Assembly (NCBI RefSeq): GCF_042477335.2
Contig: NC_091260.1
Location: 47,201,001-47,265,000 of the forward strand
Origin: Ovis canadensis
Taxonomy: Eukaryota; Chordata; Mammalia; Artiodactyla; Bovidae
Reading direction: 5' to 3'
DNA length: 64,000 nucleotides
Under the pieces are notes generated by a model. That model made no database searches. It was not told where the DNA came from and saw only the letters and a list, made by a program, of their open reading frames with translations. Below are positions 34,677 through 46,375 of this stretch, in pieces (within the stretch, counting starts at the first letter, position 1; each line of letters opens with the position of its first letter). Both the position numbers and the translations under genes were made by a program.

Positions 34677-35500
34677 GTAGTTCTATTTTAATTTTTTGAG
34701 AAACCTCCATTCTGTTTTCCATAGTGGCTGCACCAGTTTACATTCCCACCAACAACCTAGGAGGGTCCCTTTTCTCTATATCCTCACCAGCATTTGTTAC
34801 TTGTGGTCTTTTTAATGATAGCCATTCTAACAGGTATGAGGTAGTATCTCATTGCAATTCTTTTTTTTTTTTTTTTGCCAAGCCATGCTGTGAGACTTGT
34901 GAGATTTTAGGTCTCTGACCAGGGATTGAACCCAGGCCCTCAGCAGTGAGAGTGCTGAGTCCTAACCACTGGACCATCAGGGAATTCCTCTCATTGTGAT
35001 TTTGATTTGCATTTCTCTTATGATTAGTGATGTTGAGCATTTTTTCATGAACCTGTTAGCCATTTGCATGTCTTTTTTTGGAAAAATGTCTATTCAGATT
35101 TTTTGCCCATTTTTAAATCCTGCTGTTTGGTTTTTTGATATTAGGTTGGATGAGGTGTTTGTGTTTAGGATATTAACTGCTTGTTGGTCATATTATTTGC
35201 ACATGTTTTCTCCCATTTGTAGGTTGTCTTTTTGTTTTGTTGATAGCTTCCTATGCTGTGCCAGCGCTTTTCAATTTAGTAAGGCCCTATTTAATTTTGC
35301 TCTTATTTCTTTTACTTTAGCAGCTAGACCAAAAAAAAAAATATTGCTACAGTTTATGTAGCTAAACTGTACAGTTTTCCCAGAACCACTTATTGAAGAG
35401 GTTATCTTTTCTTCATTGTATATTCTTTCCTCCTTTGTCATAAATTAATTGACCTTAAGTGTGTGGATTTATTTTGGGACTATTTATTTTACTTATTAAA
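34677..35500 (-). mobile_element. L1, minus strand (right of BovB), broken by a CHR SINE
   Basis: Reverse L1: 'ggtagttctattttaatttt', 'cagtttacattcccaccaac', 'gatttgcatttctcttatga', 'gtaggttgtctttttgtttt', fading out near 35500. A CHR-type SINE interrupts it at 34860-34988. Confidence 0.82.
34860..34988 (-). mobile_element. CHR-1-type tRNA SINE, minus strand
   Basis: Poly-T (the reverse of its A-tail) at the left, tRNA-derived head at the right ('ctaaccactggaccatcagg'). tctcattgcaatt (34847-34859) and tctcattgtgatt (34989-35001) form an aged target duplication of L1 sequence. Confidence 0.87.
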
Positions 35501-35991
35501 ATTTCTTTGCTTTTTTATCCTTCTTAATTTTTAATGAGAAGTTTGGCTTTTTTAAAAACTAAAGATAGAGTTAGATTGATCTTCGTGTATATGGCCCTTG
35601 AATGAAGATGATTTGGCAAGCCCAAACTGCACAAGCAATCAAAATGCAAATACTAGCAACAGTAAAACCTTCTTGAATTTACTGTTAAAAATATATGAGT
35701 GAACAGTAAGGTGTTGGTGTAATACCCCAGGACTGGGCGATGTAAATTGTCTTACCACTTGAAGGTTTTTGAAGGCAAGTAACACTGTGAGTTAGAAAGT
35801 TTTTCTTCATTTTACAGAGCACCATGAGGGAGGTTGGGTTTTCAAAACAAATATCTAAGATATTTGTTTCCTAGAACATTTGAGAAGCCTAAAAGTGGAA
35901 ACTGTGGTGCAGGAGGGCTCAAGTAAGCAGACATCCACCTTCCATCATCCTATCCATAATCTTACTTTTTTAGAAAAACTTTAAATTTAAA
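35501..35991. other. Unassigned sequence
   Basis: AT-rich with no recognised repeat or gene. Confidence 0.45.
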
Positions 35992-36107
35992 GGGCTTCCC
36001 TTGTGGCTCAGCTGGTAAAGAATCTGCCTGCAGTGAGGGTGACCTGGGTTCGATCCCTGGGTTGGGCAGATCCCCTGGAGAAGGGAAGGACTACTTACTC
36101 CAGTATA
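35992..36107 (+). mobile_element. Bov-tA SINE, short form
   Basis: A tRNA-like head and the first BovA part only, ending at 'ctccagtat'. aaatttaaa on both sides (35983-35991 and 36108-36116) suggests that it inserted in this short form. Confidence 0.85.
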
Positions 36108-36140
36108 AAAATTTAAAAAATGTTGATGGTATATAACACT

Positions 36141-36350
36141 GGGCTTCCCTACTGGCTCAGTGGTGAAGAATCTGCCTGCCAGTGTTGGAGATGCAGGTTC
36201 AATCCCTGGGTCGTGAAGAGCCTCTGGAGAGGGAAATGGCAACTCATTCCGGTATTCTTGCCTGGAGAATCCCATGGACAGAGCAGCCTGGCAAGCTACA
36301 GTCCATGGGGTGGCAAAGAATTGGACACAACTTAGTGACTAAACAACAAC
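36141..36350 (+). mobile_element. Bov-tA SINE, plus strand
   Basis: Full order from 'gggcttccctactggctcag' to 'gtgactaaacaacaac'. Inserted at the 3' edge of the L1 that follows. Confidence 0.88.
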
Positions 36351-36413
36351 ATTATATTAGTTTCAGGTGTACAACCCATAATGATTTAATGTTTATATAT
36401 ATTGCAAGACTGT

Positions 36414-36668
36414 GGGCTTCCCTCAAAGCTCAGTTGGTAAAGAATCCACCTGCAATGCAGGAAACTGGTTCAATTCCTGGATTGGGAAGCTCCACTGGAG
36501 AAGGGATAGGCTCCCTATTCCAGTGTCCTTGGGCTTCACTTGTGGCTCAGCTGGTAAAGAATCCACCTGCTATGAGGGAGACCTGGGTTTGATCCCTAGG
36601 TTGGGAAGATCCCCGGGAGCAGAGAAAGGCTACCCACTACAGTATTTTGGCCTGGAGAATTCCATGGA
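36414..36668 (+). mobile_element. Bov-tA SINE, tandem tRNA-A dimer, inside L1
   Basis: Two tRNA-like heads (36416 and 36531) each followed by a BovA segment ending 'ccagtgtcctt' or 'cagtattttgg'. The 3' part of the second unit is short. Confidence 0.87.
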
Positions 36669-36988
36669 CGTGGTCACTGTAATGTCTGGTTAACATGCAT
36701 CACCACATATAGTTAATATTCTTTTTCTGGTGATGAGAACTTTCAAGATTTACTTTCTTAACAACCTTTAAATATACAGCATAGTATTTTTAGCTGCAGC
36801 CATTATGCTATACATTCCATGACTTATTTATTTTATATCTGGAAGTTTGTACCTATTGATCCTCTTCAACCATTTTGCCTGTCCCCACCCCTTGCTTCTG
36901 GTAACAACCAATCTGTTTCTGTATCCAAGGATTCACTTTTGTTTTGTTTCTTTTTTTTTTTTCCCTTAGATTTCATATATAGTGAGAT

Positions 36989-37496
36989 TCTGAAACTGAT
37001 CACATGGACTACAGCCTTGTCAGATCAGTCAATCCTAAAGGAAATCAGTCTTGAATATTCATTGGAAGGACTGATGATGAAGCTGAAACTCCAATGCTTT
37101 GGCTACCTGATGCGAAGAAATGGCTCATTGGAAAAGACCCTGATTTGGGGAAAGATTGAAGGCAGGAGTAGAAGGGGACAATAAAGGATGCTGGGTTTTC
37201 AGAACAAATGAAAACCCATTTGTTTTTCATGGAAAATGAAAAACACTGGATCATGGACTTGATGGACATGAGGTTGAGCAAGTTCCGGGAGTCGGCGATG
37301 GACAGGGAAGCCTGGCGTGCTGATTAAAGGCAAAAGGAGAAGAGGGCAGCAGAGGATGAGATGTTTAGATAGCATCACTGACTCAATGGACATAAATTTG
37401 AGTAAATGCTGGGAGATAGTGAAAGACAGGTGAGCCTGGCATTCTATGTCCATGGAGTCACAAAGAGTCAGACATGACTGAGCGACTGAACTGAAC
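36989..37496 (+). mobile_element. BovB LINE mosaic: two partial 3' ends in tandem
   Basis: The first unit runs from 'gatcagtcaatcctaaagg' to 'ggacagggaagcctggcgtg' with a foreign insert of about 60 bp at 37190-37252. A second unit then restarts at 37323 ('aggcaaaaggagaagaggg') and runs to the BovB 3' end. tgagat at 36983-36988 and 37497-37502 may bound the insertion. Confidence 0.85.
37222..37244. repeat. Hairpin inside the BovB mosaic
   Basis: gtttttcat and atgaaaaac form perfect 9-bp arms around a 5-base loop. A second hairpin with gttttca/tgaaaac arms lies just to its left (from about 37194). Both sit in the insert of about 60 bp that is not BovB. Confidence 0.7.
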
Positions 37497-37579
37497 TGAG
37501 ATCCATGATATTTGTCTTTCTCTGAATTATTTCACTTAGCATAATGCCCTCAGGTTCATCCATATTGTCACAAATATAT

Positions 37580-38229
37580 TTGTTGTTGTTCACTTGCTAA
37601 GTTGTGTCCAACCCCATGGACTGTAGCACGCCAGCCTTCCCTGTCTTTCACTGTCTCCCGGAGTTTACTCAAATTCACTTCCATTGAGTCAGTGATGCTA
37701 TCTAACCATTTCATCCCCTACCACCCTCTTCTTCTGCCTTTAACCTTTCCCAGAGTCAGTCTTTTCTAATGACCCTTTGATTAGGTGGTCAGAGTGTTGG
37801 AGCTTCAGCTTCAGCATCAGTCCTTCTAATGAATATTCAGGGTTGATTTCTTTTAGGATTGACTGGTTTAATCTCCTTGTTGTCCAAGGATCTCTCAAGA
37901 GTCTTCTCTAGCACCACAATTAGAAGGCATCAATTCTTTGGCGCTCAGCCTTCTTTATGGTCCAACCCTCACATCTGTACATGACTACTGGAAAAACCAC
38001 ATCTTTGACTCTACAGGCCTTTGTTGACAAAGTGTTCTCTCAGCTTTTTAATACACTGTCTAGGCTTGTCATAGCTTTCCTTCCAAGAAGCAAGTATGTT
38101 TTAATTTCATGGCTGCAGTCACCGTCTGCAGTGATTTTGTAGCCAAAGAAAATAAAATCTGTCACTGCTTCCTCTTTTTCCCCTTCTATTTGCTATGAAG
38201 TGATGGGACCAGATGCCATGATCTTCGTT
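37580..38229 (-). mobile_element. BovB LINE 3' fragment, minus strand, inside L1
   Basis: Starts with the (GTT)-type tail of an older BovB subfamily, passes 'ggagcttcagcttcagcat' and ends at 'gccatgatcttcgt'. Exact 12-bp duplication tcacaaatatat at 37568-37579 and 38230-38241. The minus-strand frame is broken. Confidence 0.93.
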
Positions 38230-38683
38230 TCACAAATATATATCTCCACTTGGTTTGCTCCCATGTACTGGTTATTGTAAAGAATGCTGCAGTGATCATG
38301 TGGATGCATATATCTTTTCAAGTTAGTTTTTTTGTTTTCTTGCATCAGTACTCAGAAATACAATTGCTGGCATATGGCAATTCTACTTTTAATTTTTGAG
38401 GGACCTCCATACTATTTTCCATAGTGGCTGCACATTACTACCAGCAGTGCACAAGAGGTCTCATTTCTCAGCATCCTTGTAAACACTTGTTATTTTTATG
38501 GTCTTTTCGATGATAGCCATTCTGAAAGATGTGAGGTGATATCTTATTATGGTTTTAATTTGCATATCCCTGATGATTAGTAACATTGAGCATCTTCTCA
38601 TGTATCCGTTGGACATCTGTATGTCTTGTTTGGAAAGATGTTGATTTAGATCCTTTGCTCATATTTTGTTTGAGTTGTTTGTT

Positions 38684-38714
<31 letters not shown>

Positions 38715-39146
38715 ATATTTAGGATATTAACACTTTACTGAATATATGATTTGCAAATATTTCTCCCATTCAGTAGTTTGCCCTGTCATTTTGTCAATGG
38801 TTTCCTTTGCTGTGCAGAAGCTTTTTAGTTTGACGTAGTTCCATTTGTTTATTTTTGCTTTTGTTTCCATTGTCTGAGAAGACATATCCAAAACAAATAC
38901 TGCTGAAACCAGTGTCAAAGAGCATACTGTCTATGTTTTCTTCTAGTTTTCTGGTTTTGGATCATACATTAAAATTAAAATTAATCCCTTTTGAGTTTAT
39001 TTTTATACATGATATGAGAAAGTAATCCAGCTTAATTATTCTGCATATAGCTGTCTAGTTTTCTCAGTGCCATATATTGAAGAGATGGTTATTTCCCCAT
39101 TGTATGTTCTTATCTCCTTTGTCTTAGAGCATTTGGCCACATGTGT

Positions 39147-39333
39147 GTGTGCTAGGTTGCTTCAGTCATGTCTGACTCTTTGTGACCCTATGGGCTGTAG
39201 CTTGCCAGGCTTCTCCAGGCAAGAAAACGAGTGGGTTGCCATTTCCTTCTCCAGGATATCTTCCCAACCCAGGGATTGAACCCATATCTCATGTCTCACA
39301 CTGGCAGACAGATTCTTTACCACCTGGGAAGCC
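39147..39333 (-). mobile_element. Bov-tA SINE, minus strand, inside L1
   Basis: Reverse copy with tRNA-like head near 39333 ('ggcttcccaggtggtaaag') and BovA tail near 39147. Part of the BovA segment is deleted ('ccaggcttctccaggc'). Confidence 0.87.
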
Positions 39334-39625
39334 CAGTTGTCCATATAAATGTGGGTTAGTTTCTGGGTTTTCTGTTCTGTTCTGTTGATCTGTGTGTCTG
39401 CTTTTATACCAAAAGCATACTGCTTTGATTACTATAGCTCTGTAATATAATTTAAAGTCAGGAAGTGTGATGCTTCTTGCTTTTATCTTTCCAAAGATTA
39501 TTTTGGTTATTGAGATCTTCTGTGATTCTATACCAGTTTTAGGATTATTCGTTCTATTTTGGTGAAAATGCCATTGTAATTTTAATAGGGATTGCATTGC
39601 ATTTGGAGATTGCTTTCCATACTCT

Positions 39626-41461
39626 TTCTTTTAACCAGGAAATTCCCGGCCTGGTTTTTTAGCATACTGGTCTTTGCCTGAGGTTTCAATTGATAAAATA
39701 GCTGCCCTATTGGTCTCATACAACCTCTTCATTTTATAGATGCAGGAATATCCTTCTTGAAAAAAAGATTGCATTAAGGAATGTGTTCCTGTCATGGTGA
39801 ACAATAATATCATCATCAGTACCACAACAGTTTAAGTCTATTTTTCATTTCTTTGTAGGGAGTGTGAATCAGTTGATTATATTGGGATCACTGTATTCAG
39901 CTCTAGGTATACATCATTAAAAAAGTGACTGGGAACCTAGTGAGTTAGAGGAGGATGAAAGGAGGCTAAAAAATCAAGTCATATGAGTTGAAGGGCAAGG
40001 TGACGTTTAACGTGAAAAACAGAAATCCAAGGCAGGAACAAAAGTGAGGTTTTTATAGTCCCAGGGCAGATGTATGAAAGGAGATAACATCTTGGTATCT
40101 ATGAGGGCAGAAGCAGGGCTTGGATGTTGGAAGCCTTTGGGAACACATCGGGGCTGAGTCATTAGACTGGAATTGTTTCACCGTAGTACCGTTTGTCTAG
40201 CATGGTTCTAGCAAACAACTGAGCAGCTTGTTTGCTGGAACAAGTTACAGCAAAGGAAATACAGAGGAATTTCAATGTCAGCTTAGAGGTTGAAATTAAT
40301 GATCACTAGGGTCTTTGGGCTCTAATATTCTAACAGGTAATGGCTTGGGGTATCACATTTTGCTTAGTTCAAAACTGACTGCACATTTCATATTACAACT
40401 TTAAACCTAAGCTGCTTTACGAGGCATTGTCTTCAAAGATTCGTTTGTGCCATATAATTCAAATTGCCTGTCCTGAGACAAAAGGGTTGCACGGACAATG
40501 AATACACCCAAAAACCCAACTCAGTTTTTAAACACATGAAGAAGCTCTTATGAACTATAATCTGGTGATGTAAGTGAAAATAAATAAAGAGCTTATGAGC
40601 TTTTTCATATTTAGCTTTTCAATGGTAATTTTTAAGAATCAGGACACCATATATAAAATTTAATATTGTACTTATTCAAGATTATAGTTTGGAGCAAATC
40701 TGTGACATTTAGTGTTTTAAAAAGGGAAACAAAATTTAAGAGAGATTGCATTTTCTACACTTCCTTTTAATCATCTTTGAAATCCCTGCTAGGTACCAGC
40801 AAAATACTAATTTATTAGGGCCTTTTCCCTTAATATCATTTAGGGATTGTTAAGTAGTACATAAAGTGACATTTTTTCTTTTCCTTTTGTCCCACAGAAA
40901 TTTCTCAATTAGAAATGGAGATAACATTTTTAAGGGACATTCCAATATAGCTGAAACAGCTTGACTGCTTTCAGATTGAATACACGCTCACTTGAGTAAC
41001 CTCAAATCTTTTTATGTAGCATTAAAAAGCAAATTCCTTCTTCCTCTTCATCCTTGTCTCTAACAGAGCAGCAAAACCAAAATGCCAAATTTCACTGTCC
41101 CATAGGGAGAGTGGAGATTTTCTCTTTCCCTTTAATTTGTATGTCTTGTTTACAGCAAGGAGGAAAGAGAGTGATTTAAAAATGTACATGAAGGGTCCTT
41201 TGTGTGATTAAATGCCCCCAAAAGCACATTGAATTTGAAGTTCACTGTTTTTTTTTTTTTTTTCCAGCTAGAAGAGGCTTCTGCCCTTACTTCTTCTTTC
41301 GAGTGCATTTTAAATTAGGAAGTACTCTCATTTGATGTCTGCTCATTCCAACTGCCACCCTTAGCTAATTTTAGTCTTTGTGAGAGTTTAAGACAAACAA
41401 CTTGGGGAATTCCATATGATGCAAGATCCTTGACTCTTAGAATTTTAGAGCTGTGTCAGAT
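39626..41461. other. Unassigned sequence
   Basis: 1.8 kb with no recognised repeat or gene. A run of about 17 T followed by CAG at about 41249-41268 looks like a splice acceptor but no open exon follows it. Confidence 0.45.
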
Positions 41462-41476
41462 ATGGTTTAAAGATTT

Positions 41477-44106
41477 CAGTTCAGTTATTCAGTCGTGTCC
41501 TACTCTTTGTGACCCCATAGACTACAGCACTCCAGGCTTCCCTGTCCACTGCCAACTCACAGAGCCTACTCAGACTCACATCTATGGCGTCGGAGAGGCC
41601 ATCCAACCATCTCATCCTCTGTTGTCCCCTTCTCCTCCCACCTTCAATCTTTCCCAGCATCAGGGTCTTTTCCAATGAGTCAGCTCTTTGCATCAGGTGG
41701 CCAAAGTATTGGAGTTTCAGCTTCAACATTAGTCCTTCCAATGAACACTCAGGACTGATTTCCTTTAGGATGGACTGGTTGGATCTCCTTGCAGTCCAAG
41801 GGACTCTCAAGAGTCTTCTCCAACACCGCAGTTCAAAAGCATCAGTTCTTCGGCACTCAGCTTTCTTTATAGTCCAACTCTCACATCCATACATGACTAC
41901 TGGAAAAACCATAGCTTTGACTAGATGGACCTTTGTTGTTAAAGTAATGTCTCTGCTTTTTAATATGCTGTCTAGTTTGTTCATAGCTTTTCTTCCAGGG
42001 AGTAAGCGTCTTTTAATTTCATGGCTGCAGTCACCACCTGCAGTGATTTTGGAGTCCCCCAAAAGAAAGTCTCTCACTGTTTTCCATTGTTTCCCCATCT
42101 GTTTGCCATGAAGTGTTGGAACTGGATGCCATGACCTTAGTTTTCTGAATGTTGAGTTTTAAGCCAATTTTTTCACTCTCCTCTTTCACTTTCATCAAGA
42201 GGCTCTTTAGTTCTTCGCTTTCTGCCTTAAGGGTGGTGTCATCTGCATATCTGAGGTTATTGATATTTCTCCGGGCAATCTTGATTCCAGCTTGTGTTTT
42301 ATCCAGCCTGGCATTTCTCATGATGTACTCTGCATAAAAGTTAAATAAGTAGGGTGACAATATATAGCCTTGGTGTTCTCCTTTCCCTATTTGGAAATAG
42401 TTTGTTATTCCATGTCCAGTTCTAACTGTTGCTTCTTGAAATGTTGCTTCTGCATACAGATTTCTCAGAAGGCAGGTCAGGTGGTCTGATAGTACTATCT
42501 GTTTAAGAATTTGCCACAGTTTGTTATGATCCACACAGTCAAAGGCTTTGGCATAGTCAATAAAGCAGAAGTGGATGTTTTTCTGGAATTCTGTTGCTTT
42601 TTTGATGATCCAGTGGATGTTGGCAATTTGATCTCTGGTTCCTCTGCCTTTTTTAAATCCAGCTTAAACATCTGGAAGTTCATGGTTCATGTATTGTTGA
42701 AATCTGGCTTGGAGAATTTTGAGCATTACTTTGTTAGTGTGTGAGATGAGTGCAATTGTGCGGTAGTTTGAGCATTCTTTGGCATTGCCTTTCTTTGGGG
42801 TTGGAATGAAAACTGACTTTTTCAGTCCCATGGCCACTGCTGAGTTTTCCAAATTTGCTGGCATATTGAGTGCAGCACTTTCACAGCATCATCTTTCAGG
42901 ATTTGAAATAGCTCAACTGGAATTCCATCACCTCCACTAGCTTTGTAGTGATGCTTCCCAGAGCCCACTTTAATTCACCTTCCAGGATGTCTAGGTGAGT
43001 GGGTTGTGAAGCTCTTTTTTGTACAGTTCTTCTGTGTATTCTTGCCACCTCCTCTTAATATCTTCTGCTTCTGTTAGGTCCTTACCATTTCTATCCTTTA
43101 TTAAGCTCATCTTTGCATGAAATGTTCTCTTGGTGTCTCTCATTTTCTTGACGAGATCTCTAGTCTTTCCCATTCTGTTGTTTTCCTCTGTTTCTTTGCA
43201 TTGATCACTGAGGGAGGTTTTCTTAACTCTCTTTGCTATTCTTTGGAACTCTGCATTCAAATGGTATATCTTTCCTTTTCTCCTTTGCCTTTAGCGTCTC
43301 TTCTTTTCTCAGCTATTTGTAAGGCCTCCTCAGACAGCCATTTTGCCTTTTTGCATTTCTTTTTCTTGGAGATGGTCTTGATCACTGCCTTCTATACAAT
43401 GCCAAGAACCTCCATTCATAGTTCTTCAGGCACTCTGTCTATCAGATTTAATCCCTTGAATCTATATGTCACTTCCTGAATCAATTATGTCACTCCTGAA
43501 TGGTCTGGTGGTTTTCCCTACTTTCTTCAATTTAAGTCTGAATTTGGCAATAAGGAGTTCATGATCTGAGCCACAGTCAGCTCCTGGTCTTGTTTTTGCT
43601 GGCTGTATAGAGCTTCTCCATCTTTGAATGAAAAGAATATAATCAATCTGATTTTGATATTGACCGTCCAGTGATGTCCATATGTAGAGTCTTCTCTTGT
43701 GTTGTTACAAGAGGTTGTTTTGTATGACCAGTGTGTTTTCTTGGCAAAACTATGTTAGGCAATATGACCTGCTTCATTTTGTACTCCAAGGCCAAATTTG
43801 TCTGTTGCTCCAGGTATCTCTTGATTTCCTACTTTTGCATTCCGGTCCCTTATAATGAAGAGGACATCTGTTTTGGGTGTTACTTATAGAAGGTCTTGTA
43901 GGTCTTCATAGAACCATTCATCTTCAACTTCTTGTCAGAGCATAGACTTGGATTACTGTGATATTGAATGGTTTGCCTTGGAAACTAACTGAGATAATTC
44001 TGTAGTTTTTGAGATTGCATCCAGGTATTGCATTTTGAGCTCTTTTGTTAACTGTGATGGCTACTCCATTTCTTCTAAGGGATTCTTGCCCACAGTAGTA
44101 GATATA
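41477..44106 (-). mobile_element. BovB LINE, 2.6 kb, longest copy in the window
   Basis: One continuous minus-strand BovB from its 3' end (41477) to within the endonuclease region (44106). It is bounded by an exact 15-bp target duplication, atggtttaaagattt, at 41462-41476 and 44107-44121. The 5' UTR and N-terminus are missing. It lies in unassigned sequence and not in another repeat. Confidence 0.95.
41477..44106 (-). pseudogene. BovB polyprotein remnant: AP-type endonuclease plus reverse transcriptase
   Basis: Minus-strand order from the right: endonuclease segment with a changed GDWN-type motif (RDRNAKVG near 43840-43860), DYILF (43630-43644) and the catalytic SDH (43561-43569); a linker (QEYTEELYKK, about 43020-43060); N-terminal RT blocks (ECSNYRTIALIS, about 42730-42770); the QGYILSP block; catalytic YADD (about 42239-42250); thumb and C-terminus ([15 protein letters not shown]). 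Several frameshifts and stops break it into frames of 60-205 codons. The family needs both domains to nick the target and copy its RNA. This copy cannot. It is not a host gene. Confidence 0.9.
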
Positions 44107-44186
44107 ATGGTTTAAAGATTTGGTTCATGACTATTATTGGTTAGAACACAGAAGCCTGGAGTTCATTGATTTACCAGTGTTACCAT

Positions 44187-44470
44187 TCACTCAGTCGTGT
44201 CTGACACTTTGTGACCCCATTGATATACATCCAGGCCAGAATACTGGAGTAGGTAACCATTCCCTTCTCCAAGGGATTGTCCCAACTCAGGAATTAAACC
44301 CGTGTCTCCCGCATTGTGGGTGGATTCTTTACCAGCTAAACCACCATGGAAGCCCAAGATTACTGGAGTGGGTAGTCTGTCCCTTCTCCAGTGAATCTTC
44401 CTGACCCAGGAATTGAACCAGGGTCTCCTGCATTGCAGTTGGATTCTTTACCAGCTGAGCTACAAGGGAT
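44187..44470 (-). mobile_element. Bov-tA SINE, tandem dimer, minus strand
   Basis: Two tRNA-like heads in reverse (near 44470 and 44355), each followed by BovA sequence, with the full tail only at the left end ('tcactcagtcgtgtctgac'). Part of the BovA 3' unit is deleted. Confidence 0.87.
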
Positions 44471-46137
44471 GGTATGTACCAAGTTCAAAGAAATTGCTTG
44501 AAGAGTTCATATTTCCTGACTCCTTATGTAGTTAGTATTCTCTGTTCTGGGCTATAGATGGATGTGTGGATAAGTTTTTTCCTCCCCGCCAAGAACATTT
44601 TTCATGGATAAACTTATTTCATTTTAAAAATTGTCACATAGTAATGACAGCATGGTAAAGCTAATGACTTTAATTAACTTCCTTAATGACTACATATGAT
44701 TAATTTACTGGTAAGGAAGTGTACAGGTAAATTATGATATGTGATATTTGCCCATTGCACTTAAAATGTTGCTCTAATTATAAGTCTTTGAAATGCATGC
44801 ATCAAGAACATTCAATTCAGTTAGTTTTGGGTACTTTTCATAAAAAGAAACAAATAGTATCTATATTGAATTTAATTAAAGTAAACTGAAATCTGATGTT
44901 TCAAAAAAAGTCCCACAAAAGCAATTCAGAAAGATCTTAATGGTAAATACATTTTTATTTTTCAGAAGCAAGAGGGAAAATGAGTAATATATGACAAAAT
45001 ACATGAAATAGGAGTGAAATTAGCATGATCAAGGGAGGCTGGACTGGAAGTTCAGTTAGGTCATTGGATGCAGTTGGTACCAAGAGACTAGGTTGAGGTT
45101 GCTTCAACTTTAGATGGAAGAGATTCCTTTGGGTTTCATGAAATTCCCCGTACTAGTTAGGTATGATTTTAGCAGCAAGAAAAATAAGAACATTTGAGTT
45201 ATGGAGGCTACTAAAATACTTTGCCTTCAAAGTAGGTAGTCAGGAGGGAGTTGACTGCTCATATAGATTCAGGGACTCAGTGATGTCAGAGTGGCAGCTC
45301 TGTGATTCTCTTTTCCACTTATTTGTCCCCTCATAATTACATGATGGATGCTGTAGCTCCAAATATCTAGTCCTTATTCAAAGAGGGAGGGATAGTTATA
45401 GCTTTATTGCCCCATTTGCCTGGAAAGGAAAAATTTCCCAGAAGCTTCCCCTGCAGTTTTCCCTTTGAACCCTCTCAGTTAGAACTGGATTGTGTGACCA
45501 CCTTCTGCAGAAAAGGAGGTTGGGGTGATGGGGAGAGTGTGCCCTGGCTAAGGCCCCTCATTGTCCATTGCCTTAATGCTGGAGAAAGGGACTGGGTAAT
45601 TGGATAATGAGGACCTGACTTTACCCCACAAATTATGGCCCTCTTCTCCCTTTTTGATGGCATTAACTAGGCCCGGTGAGTTTCTGTTTCTTATAGTCAT
45701 GAAGGCACTAATAGAATATGAATTTTCAAAAAATGGTTTTGAGATTGTGCTGAATGACTTTTTAAGGTGAAGACAAATATTGTTACAGATAATCTGTGAA
45801 ATTATCATTAGTCTGTTGCTTGATGATTAATTATATCAGAGTGGTGGTGTTCCATTTTTCCTTACAGTTTGTAATTTTATAGTCCTTAAAGTCATGTCTG
45901 ATATTCTTTACATGCTGGGTTATTGTCAATTGCTTGGACTCTGGGACTTCCTGGCCCACGGATTGAGCTCAGACAAGGGCTCCTCTACCCCTGTCTCCCA
46001 AGGGGAAATGGAACTGAGGGACCTTGGGGCAGTGCCACCAGTGCATCTGGGAACTTATCCAGAACAGGCTGAGCAAATGCTCAAAGCCCAAGGTAGCTCA
46101 TACTAAGGCCCTAGAAAAACCGCAAGTAAAGCCCAGG
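44471..46137. other. Unassigned sequence
   Basis: 1.7 kb without a recognised repeat. The part 45400-45680 is slightly richer in GC, but the frames there (62-86 codons on both strands) overlap and show no family. Confidence 0.45.
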
Positions 46138-46375
46138 TGTTTTTTCTTCTTGCTGTGGTGGGCCTTCAGTGGGGCAGGCAGGCTTCTCTTGTTGCAGGCT
46201 CAGTAGTTATAGTGCACTGGTTTCTCTAGTTATGGCGTTCAGGCTTTTGAGTTGTGGCACTCAGGCTTACTTGCCTTGTAGCATGTGGGATCTTAGTTCC
46301 TCAGCCAGGGATTGAACTTGTGTCCCCTGCATTGCAAGGCAGATTCTTAATCACTGGACCCCCAGGGAAGTCCCT
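46138..46375 (-). mobile_element. CHR-2-type SINE, minus strand
   Basis: Reverse CHR body ('gcaggcttctcttgttgc', 'gtagcatgtgggatcttag') with the tRNA-derived head at the right ('cactggacccccagggaag'). Some internal deletions. Confidence 0.87.

Larger units (their letters stand above)
36351..39625 (-). mobile_element. L1 (older artiodactyl/L1MA-like), minus strand, broken by four younger elements
   Basis: Reverse L1 pieces at 36351-36413, 36669-36988, 37497-37579, 38230-39146 and 39334-39625 join in consensus order: 'ttagtttcaggtgtacaac', 'tctggtaacaaccaatctg', 'atttgtctttctctgaatta', 'gactggttattgtaaagaatg'-type text, 'tgatagccattctgaaagat', 'tctgtgattctataccagtt'. A (TA)n tract lies at about 38683-38706. 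No ORF2 frame is intact. Confidence 0.82.

Noticed and set aside
38683..38718. (TA)n as a replication or regulatory element
   Set aside because: A simple microsatellite within L1 with no further structure.
41249..41268. Splice acceptor (T-run followed by CAG)
   Set aside because: No credible open exon or donor follows. A poly-T tract alone is not enough.
41481..42534. Two long minus-strand frames (205 and 167 codons) as separate genes
   Set aside because: They are pieces of one broken BovB polyprotein within a single target duplication.
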